A stretch of DNA of 64,000 nt from Oscillospiraceae bacterium (lineage in GTDB: Bacteria; Bacillota; Clostridia; Oscillospirales; Ruminococcaceae), in contig SFFJ01000003.1 of assembly GCA_004557855.1 (NCBI GenBank), positions 41,773-105,772 of the forward strand, written 5' to 3'. The position numbers and the translations under genes were made by a program. Position 1 is the first letter of the stretch; each line of letters begins with the position of its first letter. The notes under the pieces were generated by a model. It was not told the DNA's origin. It did no database searches and worked only from the letters and a program-made list of their open reading frames with translations. This document shows, piece by piece, positions 26,360-34,574 of this stretch.

Positions 26360-26546
26360 TCCGCCCCTTGCAGGGGCCCGCCCGAAAGCTCCCCCCGCCT
26401 TCGCAAATTTTTCATTTTACCGGTAGTTTGCAGATTTTGGGGAGGATTTATGCGGCGAAATGTGTTACAATACAGGCGGAAGGCAGAACAGAATATTTAC
26501 AGACTGTATAAAACATAAGAATTATACCAAATTAGGAGGAAAACCC

Positions 26547-27482
26547 ATGAAAAAAAGATGCCTGGCGCTGCTGCTGGCGGGGGTGCTGCTGCTTACCGCC
26601 TGCCAGCCCACCTACGATGAAAACGACCCCAACTACCCCGGAACCACCAAGCCGGAGCAGAACGACACCCACGGCGATACCGAAAATAACGGCAACCAAT
26701 ACGACAGCGACTACGGCATAACGGGGGATGATAACCTCGGTAATGAAAACAATATCCCCGCGGCGGCCGGGGTGGATGCGGAAAAGCTCTCGGGACTTTC
26801 CACCGAAAGCAAGGACTGGGGGCCCGGCGGCCCCAAGGATGAGAGAAACCGCAGTCAGGGCGCCCTGCTTTACAATAAAACCTACGGGCAGTATGACGCC
26901 ATATTCCTCAAGGAGGACAGCAACGAGGTCTACCTCACCTTCGATGAGGGGTATGAGTTCGGGCTTTCCGGGCAGATTCTGGATACCCTGAAGGAAAAGG
27001 GAGTCAAGGCTGTTTTCTTCATCACCGGGGACTTTGCCAAGGCCGAGCCGGCACTGGTGCAGCGGATGATCGATGAGGGGCACGTGGTGGGCAACCACAG
27101 CTGGAAGCATCCCAACTATTCGGGGCTTTCGGTGGAGGAGGCCGAGCAGGACCTGATGAAGCTGCATAACTACGTCAAGGAAAACTTTGATTATACCATG
27201 CGGTATTTCCGGTTCCCTTCGGGCAATTTCAGCGAGCGTGCGCTGGCGGAGGCGCAGCAGCTGGGCTACAAATCGATTTTCTGGAGCTTTGCCTACCGGG
27301 ACTGGCTGACCGATGACCAGCCGAATGAAGCGGAGGCGCTCAAAAAAATCGTGGACAGCGCCTGTCCCGGCATGATCTACCTGCTGCACGCCGTCAGCAA
27401 AACCAACGCCGACATCCTGGCGGACGTCATCGACGGCGTGACCGCCAAGGGCTTCACCTGGGGCGACCCCGCCAAAATCTAA
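26547..27482 (+). CDS. Polysaccharide deacetylase lipoprotein, PdaA-like
   Basis: 311 aa. Lipoprotein signal MKKRCLALLLAGVLLLTAC with lipid Cys19, then an Asn/Asp-rich linker (about 20-95) and a NodB-type carbohydrate esterase 4 domain (about 125-305). VYLTFDEGYEFGLSGQILD resembles the TFDNGYE motif 1 of PdaA; GNHSWKHPNYS supplies the metal His pair; RYFRFPSGNFSERAL is motif 3. Family members remove acetyl groups from peptidoglycan MurNAc or GlcNAc; PdaA acts on cortex muramic-lactam synthesis, so a sporulation role is possible given the other spore genes here. TTAGGAGGAAAACCC precedes the ATG. Confidence 0.88.
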   Translation: MKKRCLALLLAGVLLLTACQPTYDENDPNYPGTTKPEQNDTHGDTENNGNQYDSDYGITGDDNLGNENNIPAAAGVDAEKLSGLSTESKDWGPGGPKDERNRSQGALLYNKTYGQYDAIFLKEDSNEVYLTFDEGYEFGLSGQILDTLKEKGVKAVFFITGDFAKAEPALVQRMIDEGHVVGNHSWKHPNYSGLSVEEAEQDLMKLHNYVKENFDYTMRYFRFPSGNFSERALAEAQQLGYKSIFWSFAYRDWLTDDQPNEAEALKKIVDSACPGMIYLLHAVSKTNADILADVIDGVTAKGFTWGDPAKI

Positions 27483-27589
27483 CCCGGTACCCCCTCCCCT
27501 GCTCCGGCGGGGGAGTTCTCTTTGCGGGCTGCGGAAATGATTGCGGGGACACCGGTGCAGGCCAACCTCACCCCTCCCCCTTTTGCCGG

Positions 27590-27800
27590 TTGATGCGGGG
27601 ACAGGCACAAGACGACGGCATCACACGCTGCCCCCACCGCCGCCTCCCCTTTTTTAACACAAGGACAGGCACAAGGTGCAAGATCGCCGATACTCCGCCC
27701 CGCTATTTTGATGCGAGAACAGGCACAAGGCGACGGCATCACAGGCCGCCCCCACCGCCGCCTCCCCCTTTTTAACGCAAGGGCAGCCGCAGGACACCGA
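27590..27800 (+). repeat. About 118-bp tandem duplication
   Basis: The stretch starting TTGATGCGGGGACAGGCACA at 27590 recurs at 27708 as TTGATGCGAGAACAGGCACA; both continue through GACGGCATCACA, then CCCCCACCGCCGCCTCCCC, a T-run and TAACRCAAG. The second copy fades at about 27800. A further short ACAGGCACAAGG lies at 27665. The 27483-27888 gap holds no gene; before the repeat is a CCCCTCCCC...CGGGGGAG hairpin after the deacetylase gene. Confidence 0.85.
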
Positions 27801-27813
27801 TGAGATTTTCCCG

Positions 27814-27842
27814 TTGCATACGACCGCGTGGAATGGTACAAT
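27814..27842 (+). promoter_or_regulatory. Promoter of the chromate-transporter pair
   Basis: TTGCAT (27814-27819), 17-nt spacer, TACAAT (27837-27842), just after the tandem duplication. Confidence 0.7.
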
Positions 27843-27888
27843 AAAGTCCTGTTAAAACGGAAAGCTGTGAGGAAAGGAAGGCCACACC

Positions 27889-28431
27889 ATGAAAAAATAC
27901 TGGCAGCTGTTCATCACCTTTGCCCGCATCGGGCTGTTTACCATAGGCGGCGGGTACGCCATGCTGCCCATGATGCAAAGCGAGCTGGTGGAGCGTCACG
28001 GCTGGGCCACCGAGCAGGAAATGATGGACTACTATGCGCTGGCACAATGCACCCCCGGCGCCATTGCCGTCAATGTATCCACCTTCATCGGCTATAAGAT
28101 CGCCGGGGTAGCGGGCGGGGTCATCGCCACGCTGGGACTGGTGTTCCCCTCGCTGGTCATCATCATTGCCATCGCCGCCGTACTGGGGAATGTCTCCGAG
28201 TTGCCCGCCGTGAAAAACGCCTTCGCCGGTATCCGGGTGGGGGTCGCCGTGCTGATGATCAACTCGGTCGTCAAGCTGGCAAAGGCCGCCATCGTGGATT
28301 GGAAAGCGGTCATTATTTTTGCGGCGGTATTCGGCGGGGCGGTGTTCACCTCCGTCAGCCCCATGATCTATATTGTCGCGGCCGGGATCGCCGGCATTTT
28401 GCTGAAGGCATGGGAGGTGAAGGCCAAATGA
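27889..28431 (+). CDS. Chromate transporter half-protein (CHR domain), first subunit
   Basis: 180 aa, one CHR domain with about six membrane helices. WQLFITFARIGLFTIGGGYAMLP and the LAQCTPGAIAVNVSTFIGYK segment match the ChrA family's GGG and TPGP/A-x-N motifs. The family exports chromate or, in organisms without chromate exposure, unidentified anions. Its stop overlaps the start of the second half (ATGA at 28428-28431), so the two are translationally coupled. GGAAAGGAAGGCCACACC precedes the ATG. Confidence 0.9.
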   Translation: MKKYWQLFITFARIGLFTIGGGYAMLPMMQSELVERHGWATEQEMMDYYALAQCTPGAIAVNVSTFIGYKIAGVAGGVIATLGLVFPSLVIIIAIAAVLGNVSELPAVKNAFAGIRVGVAVLMINSVVKLAKAAIVDWKAVIIFAAVFGGAVFTSVSPMIYIVAAGIAGILLKAWEVKAK

Positions 28432-29003
28432 TGCTGCTGCGCTTATTCTGGGAGTTTTTCAAAATAGGGCTGTTTGCGGTGGGCGGCGGCATGGCCACCA
28501 TCCCCTTCCTGTACGATTTAAGCGACCGCACCGGCTGGTTCACCCACACCCAGCTGGCGGATATGATCGCCATTTCGGAGAGCACCCCCGGCCCCATCGG
28601 GGTGAATATGGCGACCTATGTGGGCTACGAAATGAGCGGCATCCCCGGCTCGATCTTCACTACGCTGGGCTTTGTGGCGCCATCGATCATCATCATTATC
28701 ATCGTTTCCCTTTTCCTGCAAAAATTCCGGGAGAACCGCTATGTGGAAAGCGCCTTTTACGGGCTGCGCCCGGCGTCCTCCGGCCTGATCGCCTCGGCGG
28801 CGCTTTCGGTGGCCATCGTGGCGCTGCTGGCGGAGGATTGGAGTTTTGCTGCGCTGCCCGGCTGCATCCGCTGGCCGGCGGTGGCGCTGGCGGTGTTCCT
28901 GTTTATCGTCACCAACCTGAAAAAGACGAAAAAATGGCACCCCATAGTGTTCCTCGGCTTTTCCGCCGTGGTGGGCATCGTATTCGGCTTTGCGGGGGCG
29001 TAG
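28428..29003 (+). CDS. Chromate transporter half-protein (CHR domain), second subunit
   Basis: 191 aa, CHR domain: LFWEFFKIGLFAVGGGMATI, ISESTPGPIGVNMATYVGYE and GSIFTTLGFVAPSIIII. The pair of short CHR proteins corresponds to the two halves of long ChrA and should form an antiparallel heterodimer. Start is the ATG of the ATGA overlap; the next codon is also ATG. Confidence 0.9.
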   Translation: MMLLRLFWEFFKIGLFAVGGGMATIPFLYDLSDRTGWFTHTQLADMIAISESTPGPIGVNMATYVGYEMSGIPGSIFTTLGFVAPSIIIIIIVSLFLQKFRENRYVESAFYGLRPASSGLIASAALSVAIVALLAEDWSFAALPGCIRWPAVALAVFLFIVTNLKKTKKWHPIVFLGFSAVVGIVFGFAGA

Positions 29004-29024
29004 GGACTGCGAAGCGGGAGAGGC

Positions 29025-29105
29025 GGGGCGCAGCCCCGCCCGCCGCAGGCGGGCGACACGAGCTTCGCTCGTGTGTTTCGGCTTTGCCGAAACGGGCTGC
29101 GCCCC
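29025..29105. repeat. GC-rich four-way-junction element 13 (3' of chromate genes)
   Basis: Exactly 81 nt: GGGGCGCAGCCC, CGCCCGCC-GCA-GGCGGGCG, ACACGAGC-TTC-GCTCGTGT, GTTTCGGC-TTT-GCCGAAAC, GGGCTGCGCCCC. Right flank CCCCCTGCAGGGG. Confidence 0.92.
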
Positions 29106-29134
29106 GTTCCCGCCCCCTGCAGGGGCCCCCATAA

Positions 29135-29180
29135 GAAAAACCGCCGTCCTCCCGCTTTGGGGGCAGACGGCGGATTTTAC
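29135..29180. terminator. Shared terminator between convergent chromate and spoIIID genes
   Basis: CCGCCGTC (29141-29148) pairs with GACGGCGG (29166-29173); ATTTTACTTTTT follows on the plus strand and GGTTTTTC on the minus strand. Confidence 0.8.
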
Positions 29181-29443
29181 TTTTTATCGCGCGCCCGGCG
29201 GGCGGCATACTTGCGGCGGGTAGCTTCCCCGCCCCGCAGATGGCGTTCCTCCTTGTTGCGGTCCAGCACCACCCGCACCTCGCGGTACAGCGGGTAATTG
29301 AGAAGCGGCAGCCGCTCCTGGATATCCTTATGTACCGTGGATTTGGAGATGCAGAATTCCTTTGCGGTCTCCCGCACGGTGGCGCCTGTTTCGATGATAT
29401 ACCGGGCGAATTTGGCAGCCCGGTCCTCCGGCAACCCCTTCAC
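29177..29443 (-). CDS. spoIIID: Sporulation transcriptional regulator SpoIIID
   Basis: 88 aa. RAAKFARYIIETGATVRETA, then KEFCISKSTVHKDIQERLP, is the SpoIIID helix-turn-helix; RVVLDRNKEERHLRGGEATR plus RKY is its diagnostic C-terminal region. In Bacillus it is a mother-cell DNA-binding regulator that tunes the sigma-E regulon. Start is a GTG, with GGGAGGTCATCTCATC upstream. The C-terminal Lys/Arg tail (KYAARRARDKK) is slightly longer than in Bacillus. Convergent to the chromate genes; no clear vegetative promoter is seen upstream, in keeping with a sporulation sigma factor. Confidence 0.95.
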   Translation of the reverse strand: MKGLPEDRAAKFARYIIETGATVRETAKEFCISKSTVHKDIQERLPLLNYPLYREVRVVLDRNKEERHLRGGEATRRKYAARRARDKK

Positions 29444-29549
29444 GATGAGATGACCTCCCCCCAGTTAGTTTCACGCGGGTTCTTGGTGCATCTATATGCG
29501 GCGGGGGCGGGATGTATGCTTTTCCGGGCCCCTGCAGGGGGCGGGAACC

Positions 29550-29639
29550 GGGCGGCAGCCCGGGCGGCTCCGCCGCCCGGGGGCGCCCCCCGCAGGGGGC
29601 GCCCCCTACGCCGACCTCCGGTCGGCGGGGCTGCCGCCC
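29550..29639. repeat. GC-rich four-way-junction element 14 (spoIIID-MATE)
   Basis: Outer arms GGGCGGCAGCCC/GGGCTGCCGCCC, a third basal-helix variant with compensatory changes relative to GGGCGCAGCCC, around GGGCGGC-TCC-GCCGCCC, a GGGGGCGCC long arm and CGCCGACC-TCC-GGTCGGCG. Preceded by CCCCTGCAGGGGG. About 90 nt. The gap 29444-29776 has no gene. Confidence 0.82.
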
Positions 29640-29683
29640 GCCCCTTCCCCCACCGCAGATCCGCCGGGACGTGCCGCCGCCCC

Positions 29684-29712
29684 TTGCGCCGCCCTTCGAA
29701 ATCTGCTATACT
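29684..29712 (+). promoter_or_regulatory. Promoter of the MATE gene
   Basis: TTGCGC (29684-29689), 17-nt spacer, TATACT (29707-29712) with an extended TGC. Confidence 0.65.
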
Positions 29713-29776
29713 ACAGTAAGTTTGCCCCCAAAACGCCCCGGGCGTGTAAAGAAAAGGAAAAGGAGATGACATCACT

Positions 29777-31150
29777 GTGGCAAAAGCCGAAATCCGCATG
29801 ACAGAAGGCCCCATCGGCAAGCAGCTGGTCTCCTTTGCGGTGCCGCTGTTTTTGGGCTTTCTGTTCCAGCAGCTCTATAATACCGCCGATGCCCTCATCG
29901 TCGGCAATATGCTGGGCAACAGCGCCCTCGCCGCCGTCACCGGCACCGGCACCCTCATCTTCCTGCTGGTCGGCTTCTTCGGCGGCATCTCGATGGGCGC
30001 AGGTGTGGTGGTCTCCCGCTACTTCGGCGCCCGTGAGGTCGAAAAAATGCGCTCGGCCATCCATACCAATATCGCCTTCGGTCTGGCTGCGGGCGTTTTC
30101 CTCACCGTCGTGGGGATGCTCTTCACCCCGCAGATCCTGCAATGGATGGGCACCCCGGAGGACGTCATGCCGCAGTCGGTCAGCTATATCCGTACCTACT
30201 TTGCGGGCAGCATCGGCCTGGTGATGTATAACCAGTGCCGGGGCGTCATGCAGGCAGTGGGGGATAGCCGCCACCCGCTTTACTATCTCATCATCTCCTC
30301 CATTACCAATGTGGTGCTGGATATCCTGCTCATCGGTGTGTTCAAAATGGATGTGGACGGCGCTGCGCTGGCCACCATCATTTCGCAGTTCGTCAGCGTG
30401 TTCCTGTGCATGGGCCGGCTGATGAGCGCAGCATCCGGGGAGTACCGGGTACAGTGGAGGGAGATCCGCTTTGACCCCGAAATGACCCGCATGATTCTGG
30501 CCTACGGCCTGCCCAGCGGCCTGCAAAACTCGGTGATCGCACTGGCCAATGTGGTGGTGCAGTCCAATATCAACGCCTACGGCGAAATGGCCATGAGCGG
30601 CTGCGGTGCCTACGGCAAGGTAGAGGGCTTCGCCTTTCTGCCCATCACCAGCTTTACGGCGGCCATCACCACCTTTGTCGGGCAGAACCTGGGCGCCGGG
30701 GAGCTGAAGCGCACCCGGCAGGGCGCCCGGTTCGGCATCCTCTGCTCGGTCGTCATCGCGGAGGTCATCGGGCTGTTGCTGTACTGGCTGGCCCCCCTTC
30801 TCATCCGGGCCTTTACGCAGGAGCCTGCGGCCATCGCCTTCGGCGTCCAGAAGATGCATACCTGCTCGCTGTTCTATTGCCTGCTGGCGCTTACCCATTG
30901 CCTGGCAGCAGTCATGCGCGGCGCCGGCCGTGCCGTCATCCCCATGATCTCCATGCTGACCTTCTGGTGCGTGGTTCGTGTCGCAATCATCTCCATCGCC
31001 ACCCCCATCTTCCACAGCATCGCCGTGGTGAACTGGGTCTACCCCATCACGTGGGCGTGCAGCAGCATTTTCCTTATTATTTATTATTACAAGGCCGACT
31101 GGCTGACCGCCCCGAGCCACCGCAGCGGCCACCCGGTGCAGCACCACTGA
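29777..31150 (+). CDS. MATE-family efflux transporter
   Basis: 457 aa, 12 predicted helices. IGKQLVSFAVPLFLGFLFQQ, LYNTADALIVGNMLGNSALA, the FFGGISMGAGVVVSRYFGAR loop and RGVMQAVGDSRHPLYYLIIS are the DinF/NorM-type MATE motifs; the second half repeats FVGQNLGAGELKRTRQGARF and RGAGRAVIPM. It is a Na+- or H+-coupled exporter of drugs or metabolites; substrate unknown. Start is GTG after AAAAGGAGATGACATCACT. His-rich C-terminal tail (HRSGHPVQHH). Own promoter and terminator. Confidence 0.93.
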   Translation: MAKAEIRMTEGPIGKQLVSFAVPLFLGFLFQQLYNTADALIVGNMLGNSALAAVTGTGTLIFLLVGFFGGISMGAGVVVSRYFGAREVEKMRSAIHTNIAFGLAAGVFLTVVGMLFTPQILQWMGTPEDVMPQSVSYIRTYFAGSIGLVMYNQCRGVMQAVGDSRHPLYYLIISSITNVVLDILLIGVFKMDVDGAALATIISQFVSVFLCMGRLMSAASGEYRVQWREIRFDPEMTRMILAYGLPSGLQNSVIALANVVVQSNINAYGEMAMSGCGAYGKVEGFAFLPITSFTAAITTFVGQNLGAGELKRTRQGARFGILCSVVIAEVIGLLLYWLAPLLIRAFTQEPAAIAFGVQKMHTCSLFYCLLALTHCLAAVMRGAGRAVIPMISMLTFWCVVRVAIISIATPIFHSIAVVNWVYPITWACSSIFLIIYYYKADWLTAPSHRSGHPVQHH

Positions 31151-31158
31151 AAAAGCAA

Positions 31159-31190
31159 AAGCCCTCACCATCCGGTGGGGGCTTCGTTTT
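31159..31190 (+). terminator. Terminator after the MATE gene
   Basis: AAGCCCTCACC-ATCC-GGTGGGGGCTT then CGTTTTC. Confidence 0.8.
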
Positions 31191-31224
31191 CGGGACTCAA
31201 AAATAGTGATGAGCCCCCGCAAAA

Positions 31225-31254
31225 GAAAACCGGCCGTCTTTCGACAGCCGGCAG
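31225..31254 (-). terminator. Terminator after the zinc-ribbon gene
   Basis: Minus strand GCCGGCTGTC-GAAA-GACGGCCGG followed by TTTTCTTTT. Confidence 0.85.
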
Positions 31255-31278
31255 GATAGTCTGGTATCAGGGGTCTGA

Positions 31279-31557
31279 TTACTGCTCTTCCTTCATCTTC
31301 GCAAAGCATTCGCTGCAATAAACAGGACGGTCCTCACGGGGACGGAAGGGAACCTTCGCCTCTTTGCCGCAGTTGGCGCAGACGGCGGTGAACATCTCAC
31401 GGTCGGTTCTCTGGTTCTGCTTACGGGCGTCACGGCAGGCCTTGCAGCGCTGGGGCTCATTGGCAAAGCCGCGCTCGGCATAGAACTCCTGCTCACCGGC
31501 GGTGAACACGAACTCGTTGCCACATTCTTTGCATACTAAAGTCTTGTCTTCGTACAT
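31279..31557 (-). CDS. Double zinc-ribbon protein
   Basis: 92 aa with two C4 ribbons: CKECGNEFVFTAGEQEFYAE...CKAC (about residues 9-42) and CANCGKEAKVPFRPREDRPVYCSEC (about 61-85). It resembles the widespread clostridial zinc-ribbon proteins (probable zinc-ribbon family PF13451 followed by a CxxCxx-type DNA-binding-like ribbon). Function unknown; nucleic-acid binding is a guess from the ribbons. The start is ATG; GAGGTAATGAAGA lies upstream. Confidence 0.82.
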   Translation of the reverse strand: MYEDKTLVCKECGNEFVFTAGEQEFYAERGFANEPQRCKACRDARKQNQRTDREMFTAVCANCGKEAKVPFRPREDRPVYCSECFAKMKEEQ

Positions 31558-31633
31558 TCTTCATTACCTCGCTTTGGAATCTCTGCCCTCACAAATGATG
31601 TTATAAGGGGGTTTTATATATCACCTGATGAAT

Positions 31634-32218
31634 TCAGGTCGATACCGGGTGGGCGGAATAGAACTGTCGCAGCTTTCGTCTGACTCTTTGCAGGGCATTA
31701 TCCACAGCTTTGGAATGAGAAGAAAGAAGAGATGCTATTTCCGAATAGGGATAGCCGGCCAGAAACAGCCGGAGAACCTTTTGCTCGTAGGGGGTCAGGG
31801 CGGACTGCATCCACCGATGCAATTCCTCGTTCCATTCGGCGGCCTCCACCAGCGCCTGCGGCTGGATCTCCGCCCCGGCGGGGTGATCCTCCGGCAGGGG
31901 GGTGTAGTCACGCAGGGGCTCATTCCGGCCGGAAAGAGCCAGGCGGGCGGCGCTGCCCATACTGTTGCGGGCGCAGGTAAGGGCGTAGGGGGCAAATTCC
32001 CCCAGGGCGGCACGGTAATGGCGCACCGCGTTCATCACGCCCAAAAAGCCCTCCTGAACCAGATCGTCGCGATCCAGTCCCGGCAGGTGATAGCCATCGG
32101 CCATGGCCCGCAGACGGGGCAGCAGCCGGGCCACCAGCACCGTAAAGGCACGGTTTTCCGCTTTGGCGGCGGCCACGGCCAGCGCCTCATCGGACATAGC
32201 TTCCCAGTGTTTTTGCAT
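31634..32218 (-). CDS. sigH: RNA polymerase sigma factor, SigH (Spo0H)-like
   Basis: 194 aa. Region 2: DRDDLVQEGFLGVMNAVRHY (compare B. subtilis SigH DREDIVQEGMIGLYKAIRDF). Region 4: LTPYEQKVLRLFLAGYPYSE, then SSHSKAVDNALQRVRRKL, matching the SigH pattern LSDLERKVL..YLDGRSYQEI...KSIDNALQRVKRKL. In Bacillus it starts sporulation gene expression. The start is ATG 32218, 9 nt after GGAG; a GTG two codons earlier is too close to that site. The leader carries an inverted repeat (32237-32256) between promoter and ribosome site. Confidence 0.85.
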   Translation of the reverse strand: MQKHWEAMSDEALAVAAAKAENRAFTVLVARLLPRLRAMADGYHLPGLDRDDLVQEGFLGVMNAVRHYRAALGEFAPYALTCARNSMGSAARLALSGRNEPLRDYTPLPEDHPAGAEIQPQALVEAAEWNEELHRWMQSALTPYEQKVLRLFLAGYPYSEIASLLSSHSKAVDNALQRVRRKLRQFYSAHPVST

Positions 32219-32236
32219 ACGCACATACTCCAGATG

Positions 32237-32256
32237 CCGGCAGATACTACTGCCGG
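32237..32256. promoter_or_regulatory. Inverted repeat in the sigH leader
   Basis: CCGGCAG-6 nt-CTGCCGG, 19 nt before the sigH ATG and about at the expected transcription start; either an operator or a leader hairpin next to the ribosome site. Confidence 0.45.
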
Positions 32257-32266
32257 TACATTATCC

Positions 32267-32295
32267 ATCTTACCCCAATTCTGCGGATTTGTCAA
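32267..32295 (-). promoter_or_regulatory. Promoter of sigH
   Basis: Minus strand TTGACA (32290-32295), 17-nt spacer, TAAGAT (32267-32272). Confidence 0.75.
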
Positions 32296-32511
32296 GCATT
32301 TATTGGTCGGTTTTGACAAAAAAGTGGGATGGCGGATGGGGAATTTTGTTTGCTTTCGGCGATTGGTGGGGTTATTATTTGTAAATATGCCACAAACAGG
32401 GAACGGGAAAGGCTGGGGATTGTCCGCAGAAGGGGGACTGTTTGGCGGGCTGGCGGGCAAATGCCGGGAAATGGCTTGGGCAATTTACACAAGAGGCGGG
32501 ATGGGCAGGTA

Positions 32512-32591
32512 GGGCGCAGCCCCGCCCGCCCTGCGGGCGGGCAAGCGGCCTCCGGCCGCTTCGGCGGCTCCGCCGCCGGGGGCTGCGCCCC
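32512..32591. repeat. GC-rich four-way-junction element 15a (sigH-pepD gap)
   Basis: GGGCGCAGCCC/GGGCTGCGCCC around CCCGCCC-TGC-GGGCGGG, AAGCGGCC-TCC-GGCCGCTT and CGGCGGC-TCC-GCCGCCG; about 80 nt. Right flank TGCGCCCTGCACGGG. Confidence 0.87.
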
Positions 32592-32683
32592 GGTTCCTGC
32601 GCCCTGCACGGGCTGCTGCAAGGGGCAGGCCCGGGGGGCAGGGGACCGTCCCATGCGACAGACCGGCGGGGAGGGGAAAAGGC

Positions 32684-32775
32684 GGGCCCGCAGGGCGCCC
32701 CGGCGGAGCCGGGGCGGTGGGCGGCCGCAGGCCGCCCACCAAGGCCGCCCTGCGGGCGGCCTGCCCTGCGGGCCC
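32684..32775. repeat. GC-rich four-way-junction element 15b (sigH-pepD gap)
   Basis: GGGCCCGCAGGGC/GCCCTGCGGGCCC around GCCCCGGC-GGA-GCCGGGGC, GGTGGGCGGCC-GCA and AGGCCGCCC-TGC hairpins: 92 nt. The two elements 15a and 15b fill most of the 32296-32802 gap, which has no gene. Confidence 0.87.
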
Positions 32776-32802
32776 GTATCACGGTCCCTGCAGAATTCCT
32801 AA

Positions 32803-34248
32803 TTAACGGCTGCGGCGCAGCACCTCACGGACGAACCGCCAGACCCGGCCGACCGATGCAACCGACATCCGCTCCCGCGGGGTGTGAATTTCCAGCATCT
32901 CCGGGCCGATGGAAACGCAGTCCAGCCCCGGCAGCTTTTCACACAGCAGGCCGCATTCCAGCCCGGCGTGTATCGCCTCGATCTTCGGCTCGGCGCCGTA
33001 CTGCTCCCGGTAGACCTCGCACATCAGCTCCCGCAGGGGGCTTTCGGCGCGGTATTCCCATGCGGGGTAATCCCCGAAGACCTCCACGCTGCCGCCCAGC
33101 CGGCGGGTTAATACGGTCAGGCGCTCGGTCAGCATTTCCTTTTGGCTGGCCAGGCTGCTGCGCACCCCGAAGTGCAGCTCCACGGCATCCTCCCCGGTGG
33201 TCAGGATACCGAGGTTGAGGGAGGTCTGCACCAGCCCCGGCAGGCTGCCGCTCATGGCCTGTACCCCGTTGGGGACGCAAAGCAGCAGGCACAGCACCCG
33301 GTCGGCGCTTTCCTCGGTCATGGCATCGGCGGTTTTTTCGCCGCAGGCGGTCACGCTTACGGTCAGTCCCGGCTCGATCGGGGCATACTCATGGCGCAGG
33401 CGGGTCTGCCATTCGGCGGCCAGCGCCGTCAGTGCGGCGGCATCCCCGCAGAAAAGCCCGGCCTCGGCTTCGGTGGGGATGGCGTTATCCTTCTGCCCGC
33501 CCGCAACGGAAAGGATGTGGCAGGGCATGGCGCTGCGGATGGCGGTAAGCAGGCGGCCCAGCAGCATATCGGCATTGGCACGCCCCTTATTGATCTCCAC
33601 ACCGGAATGGCCGCCCACCAGCCCTGCGATCTTCACGGTAACGGCCTGCCCGGTAACGGGCTCCCGGGTGATGGGCAGGCGGCAGTAGGTGCGGTTGCCG
33701 CCGGCACAGCTCACGGTAAAAATGCCCTCCTCCTCGCTGTCGAGGTTTATCATATTGCGGCCGGTGATAAGGGTGGGCTGCCATGCGGCGGCGCCCAGCA
33801 TCCCCACCTCCTCATCGCTGGTGATGATACACTCCAGACGGGGGGCGGGCAGCTCCTTCTCGGCCAGCAGTGCCAGCATCATGGCAACGGCTATGCCGTC
33901 ATCCCCGCCCAGGGTGGTGCCTTTGGCATAGACCCAGCCGTTTTCCTCGGCCAGATCAAGCCCCTCCTTTTCCATGTCCTTTCGGCAGCCGGGGGCCTTT
34001 TCGCACACCATATCCAGGTGCCCCTGCAGCAGCACGGGGGCGGCTGTTTCATAGCCTGCGGCGGCCTCCCTGATGATGACAACGTTATCGTGGGCATCGC
34101 GGGCATGGGGCAGGCCGCGGTCCTTGGCGAACTGCTCACAGTAGTCGGCGATCTGTTTGGTGTTGCCGGAGCCGTGCGGGATGGCGGCCAGCTCCTCAAA
34201 ATAGCGGAACACTTCCTTGGGCTCCAGGTGGGCAAGAATATTACTCAT
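32803..34248 (-). CDS. pepD: Cytosolic dipeptidase PepD (aminoacyl-histidine dipeptidase family)
   Basis: 481 aa. M20-family metallopeptidase: APVLLQGHLDMVCEKAPG (metal His and Asp), KGTTLGGDDGIAVAMMLALL (bridging Asp), CIITSDEEVGMLGA (catalytic Glu, metal Glu), and NMINLDSEEEGIFTVSCAGG. The lid domain AGLVGGHSGVEINKGRANAD is characteristic of PepD. It splits dipeptides in the cytoplasm. The start is the ATG after AAAGGAAGCGTAAGCC. Element 16 lies in its leader between start and promoter. Confidence 0.94.
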   Translation of the reverse strand: MSNILAHLEPKEVFRYFEELAAIPHGSGNTKQIADYCEQFAKDRGLPHARDAHDNVVIIREAAAGYETAAPVLLQGHLDMVCEKAPGCRKDMEKEGLDLAEENGWVYAKGTTLGGDDGIAVAMMLALLAEKELPAPRLECIITSDEEVGMLGAAAWQPTLITGRNMINLDSEEEGIFTVSCAGGNRTYCRLPITREPVTGQAVTVKIAGLVGGHSGVEINKGRANADMLLGRLLTAIRSAMPCHILSVAGGQKDNAIPTEAEAGLFCGDAAALTALAAEWQTRLRHEYAPIEPGLTVSVTACGEKTADAMTEESADRVLCLLLCVPNGVQAMSGSLPGLVQTSLNLGILTTGEDAVELHFGVRSSLASQKEMLTERLTVLTRRLGGSVEVFGDYPAWEYRAESPLRELMCEVYREQYGAEPKIEAIHAGLECGLLCEKLPGLDCVSIGPEMLEIHTPRERMSVASVGRVWRFVREVLRRSR

Positions 34249-34290
34249 GGCTTACGCTTCCTTTCCGGTTTGTGCAGGGTGCGGGCATAT

Positions 34291-34385
34291 GGCGGAGCCG
34301 CACCCGGCCGGCTTCGCCGGCCGGGCCCCCGGCGCCCCCGCGGGGGGCGCCGGGGCGCCGGGCTGCGCCCGGCGGCGGCTCCGCC
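34291..34385. repeat. GC-rich four-way-junction element 16 (pepD 5' leader)
   Basis: Outer arms GGCGGAGCCG/CGGCTCCGCC around CCCGGCCGGC-TTC, a long CCCCGGCGCCCCC arm and CGCCGGGC-TGC-GCCCGGCG; about 95 nt. Flank TTTGTGCAGGGTGCGGG on the pepD side. Confidence 0.83.
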
Positions 34386-34422
34386 GTCTGTGCGCCTTTC
34401 GCATTCCCTGCCTGATACCGCT

Positions 34423-34452
34423 ATTATACACCCATCCCCCGCACCGCGCCAA
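34423..34452 (-). promoter_or_regulatory. Promoter of pepD
   Basis: Minus strand TTGGCG (34447-34452), 18-nt spacer, TATAAT (34423-34428) with TG upstream. Confidence 0.65.
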
Positions 34453-34545
34453 GCCCCCCGGGCGCATTTCCTTGCCAAAATGCCCAAACTGCGCGCCCCG
34501 TTTATGGCATTTCTACAAAAAGTGCGCCGCAGCCCCCGCCCTTTA

Positions 34546-34574
34546 TTTACAATTCCCTGTTCCGGTGCTACAAT
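34546..34574 (+). promoter_or_regulatory. Promoter of msmX
   Basis: TTTACA (34546-34551), 17-nt spacer, TACAAT (34569-34574); gives a leader of about 208 nt. Confidence 0.75.

Noticed and set aside
29177..29443. Transposase or phage repressor for the 88-aa HTH protein
   Set aside because: The ATVRETAKEFCISKSTVHKD helix-turn-helix and RHLRGGEAT tail are specific to SpoIIID.
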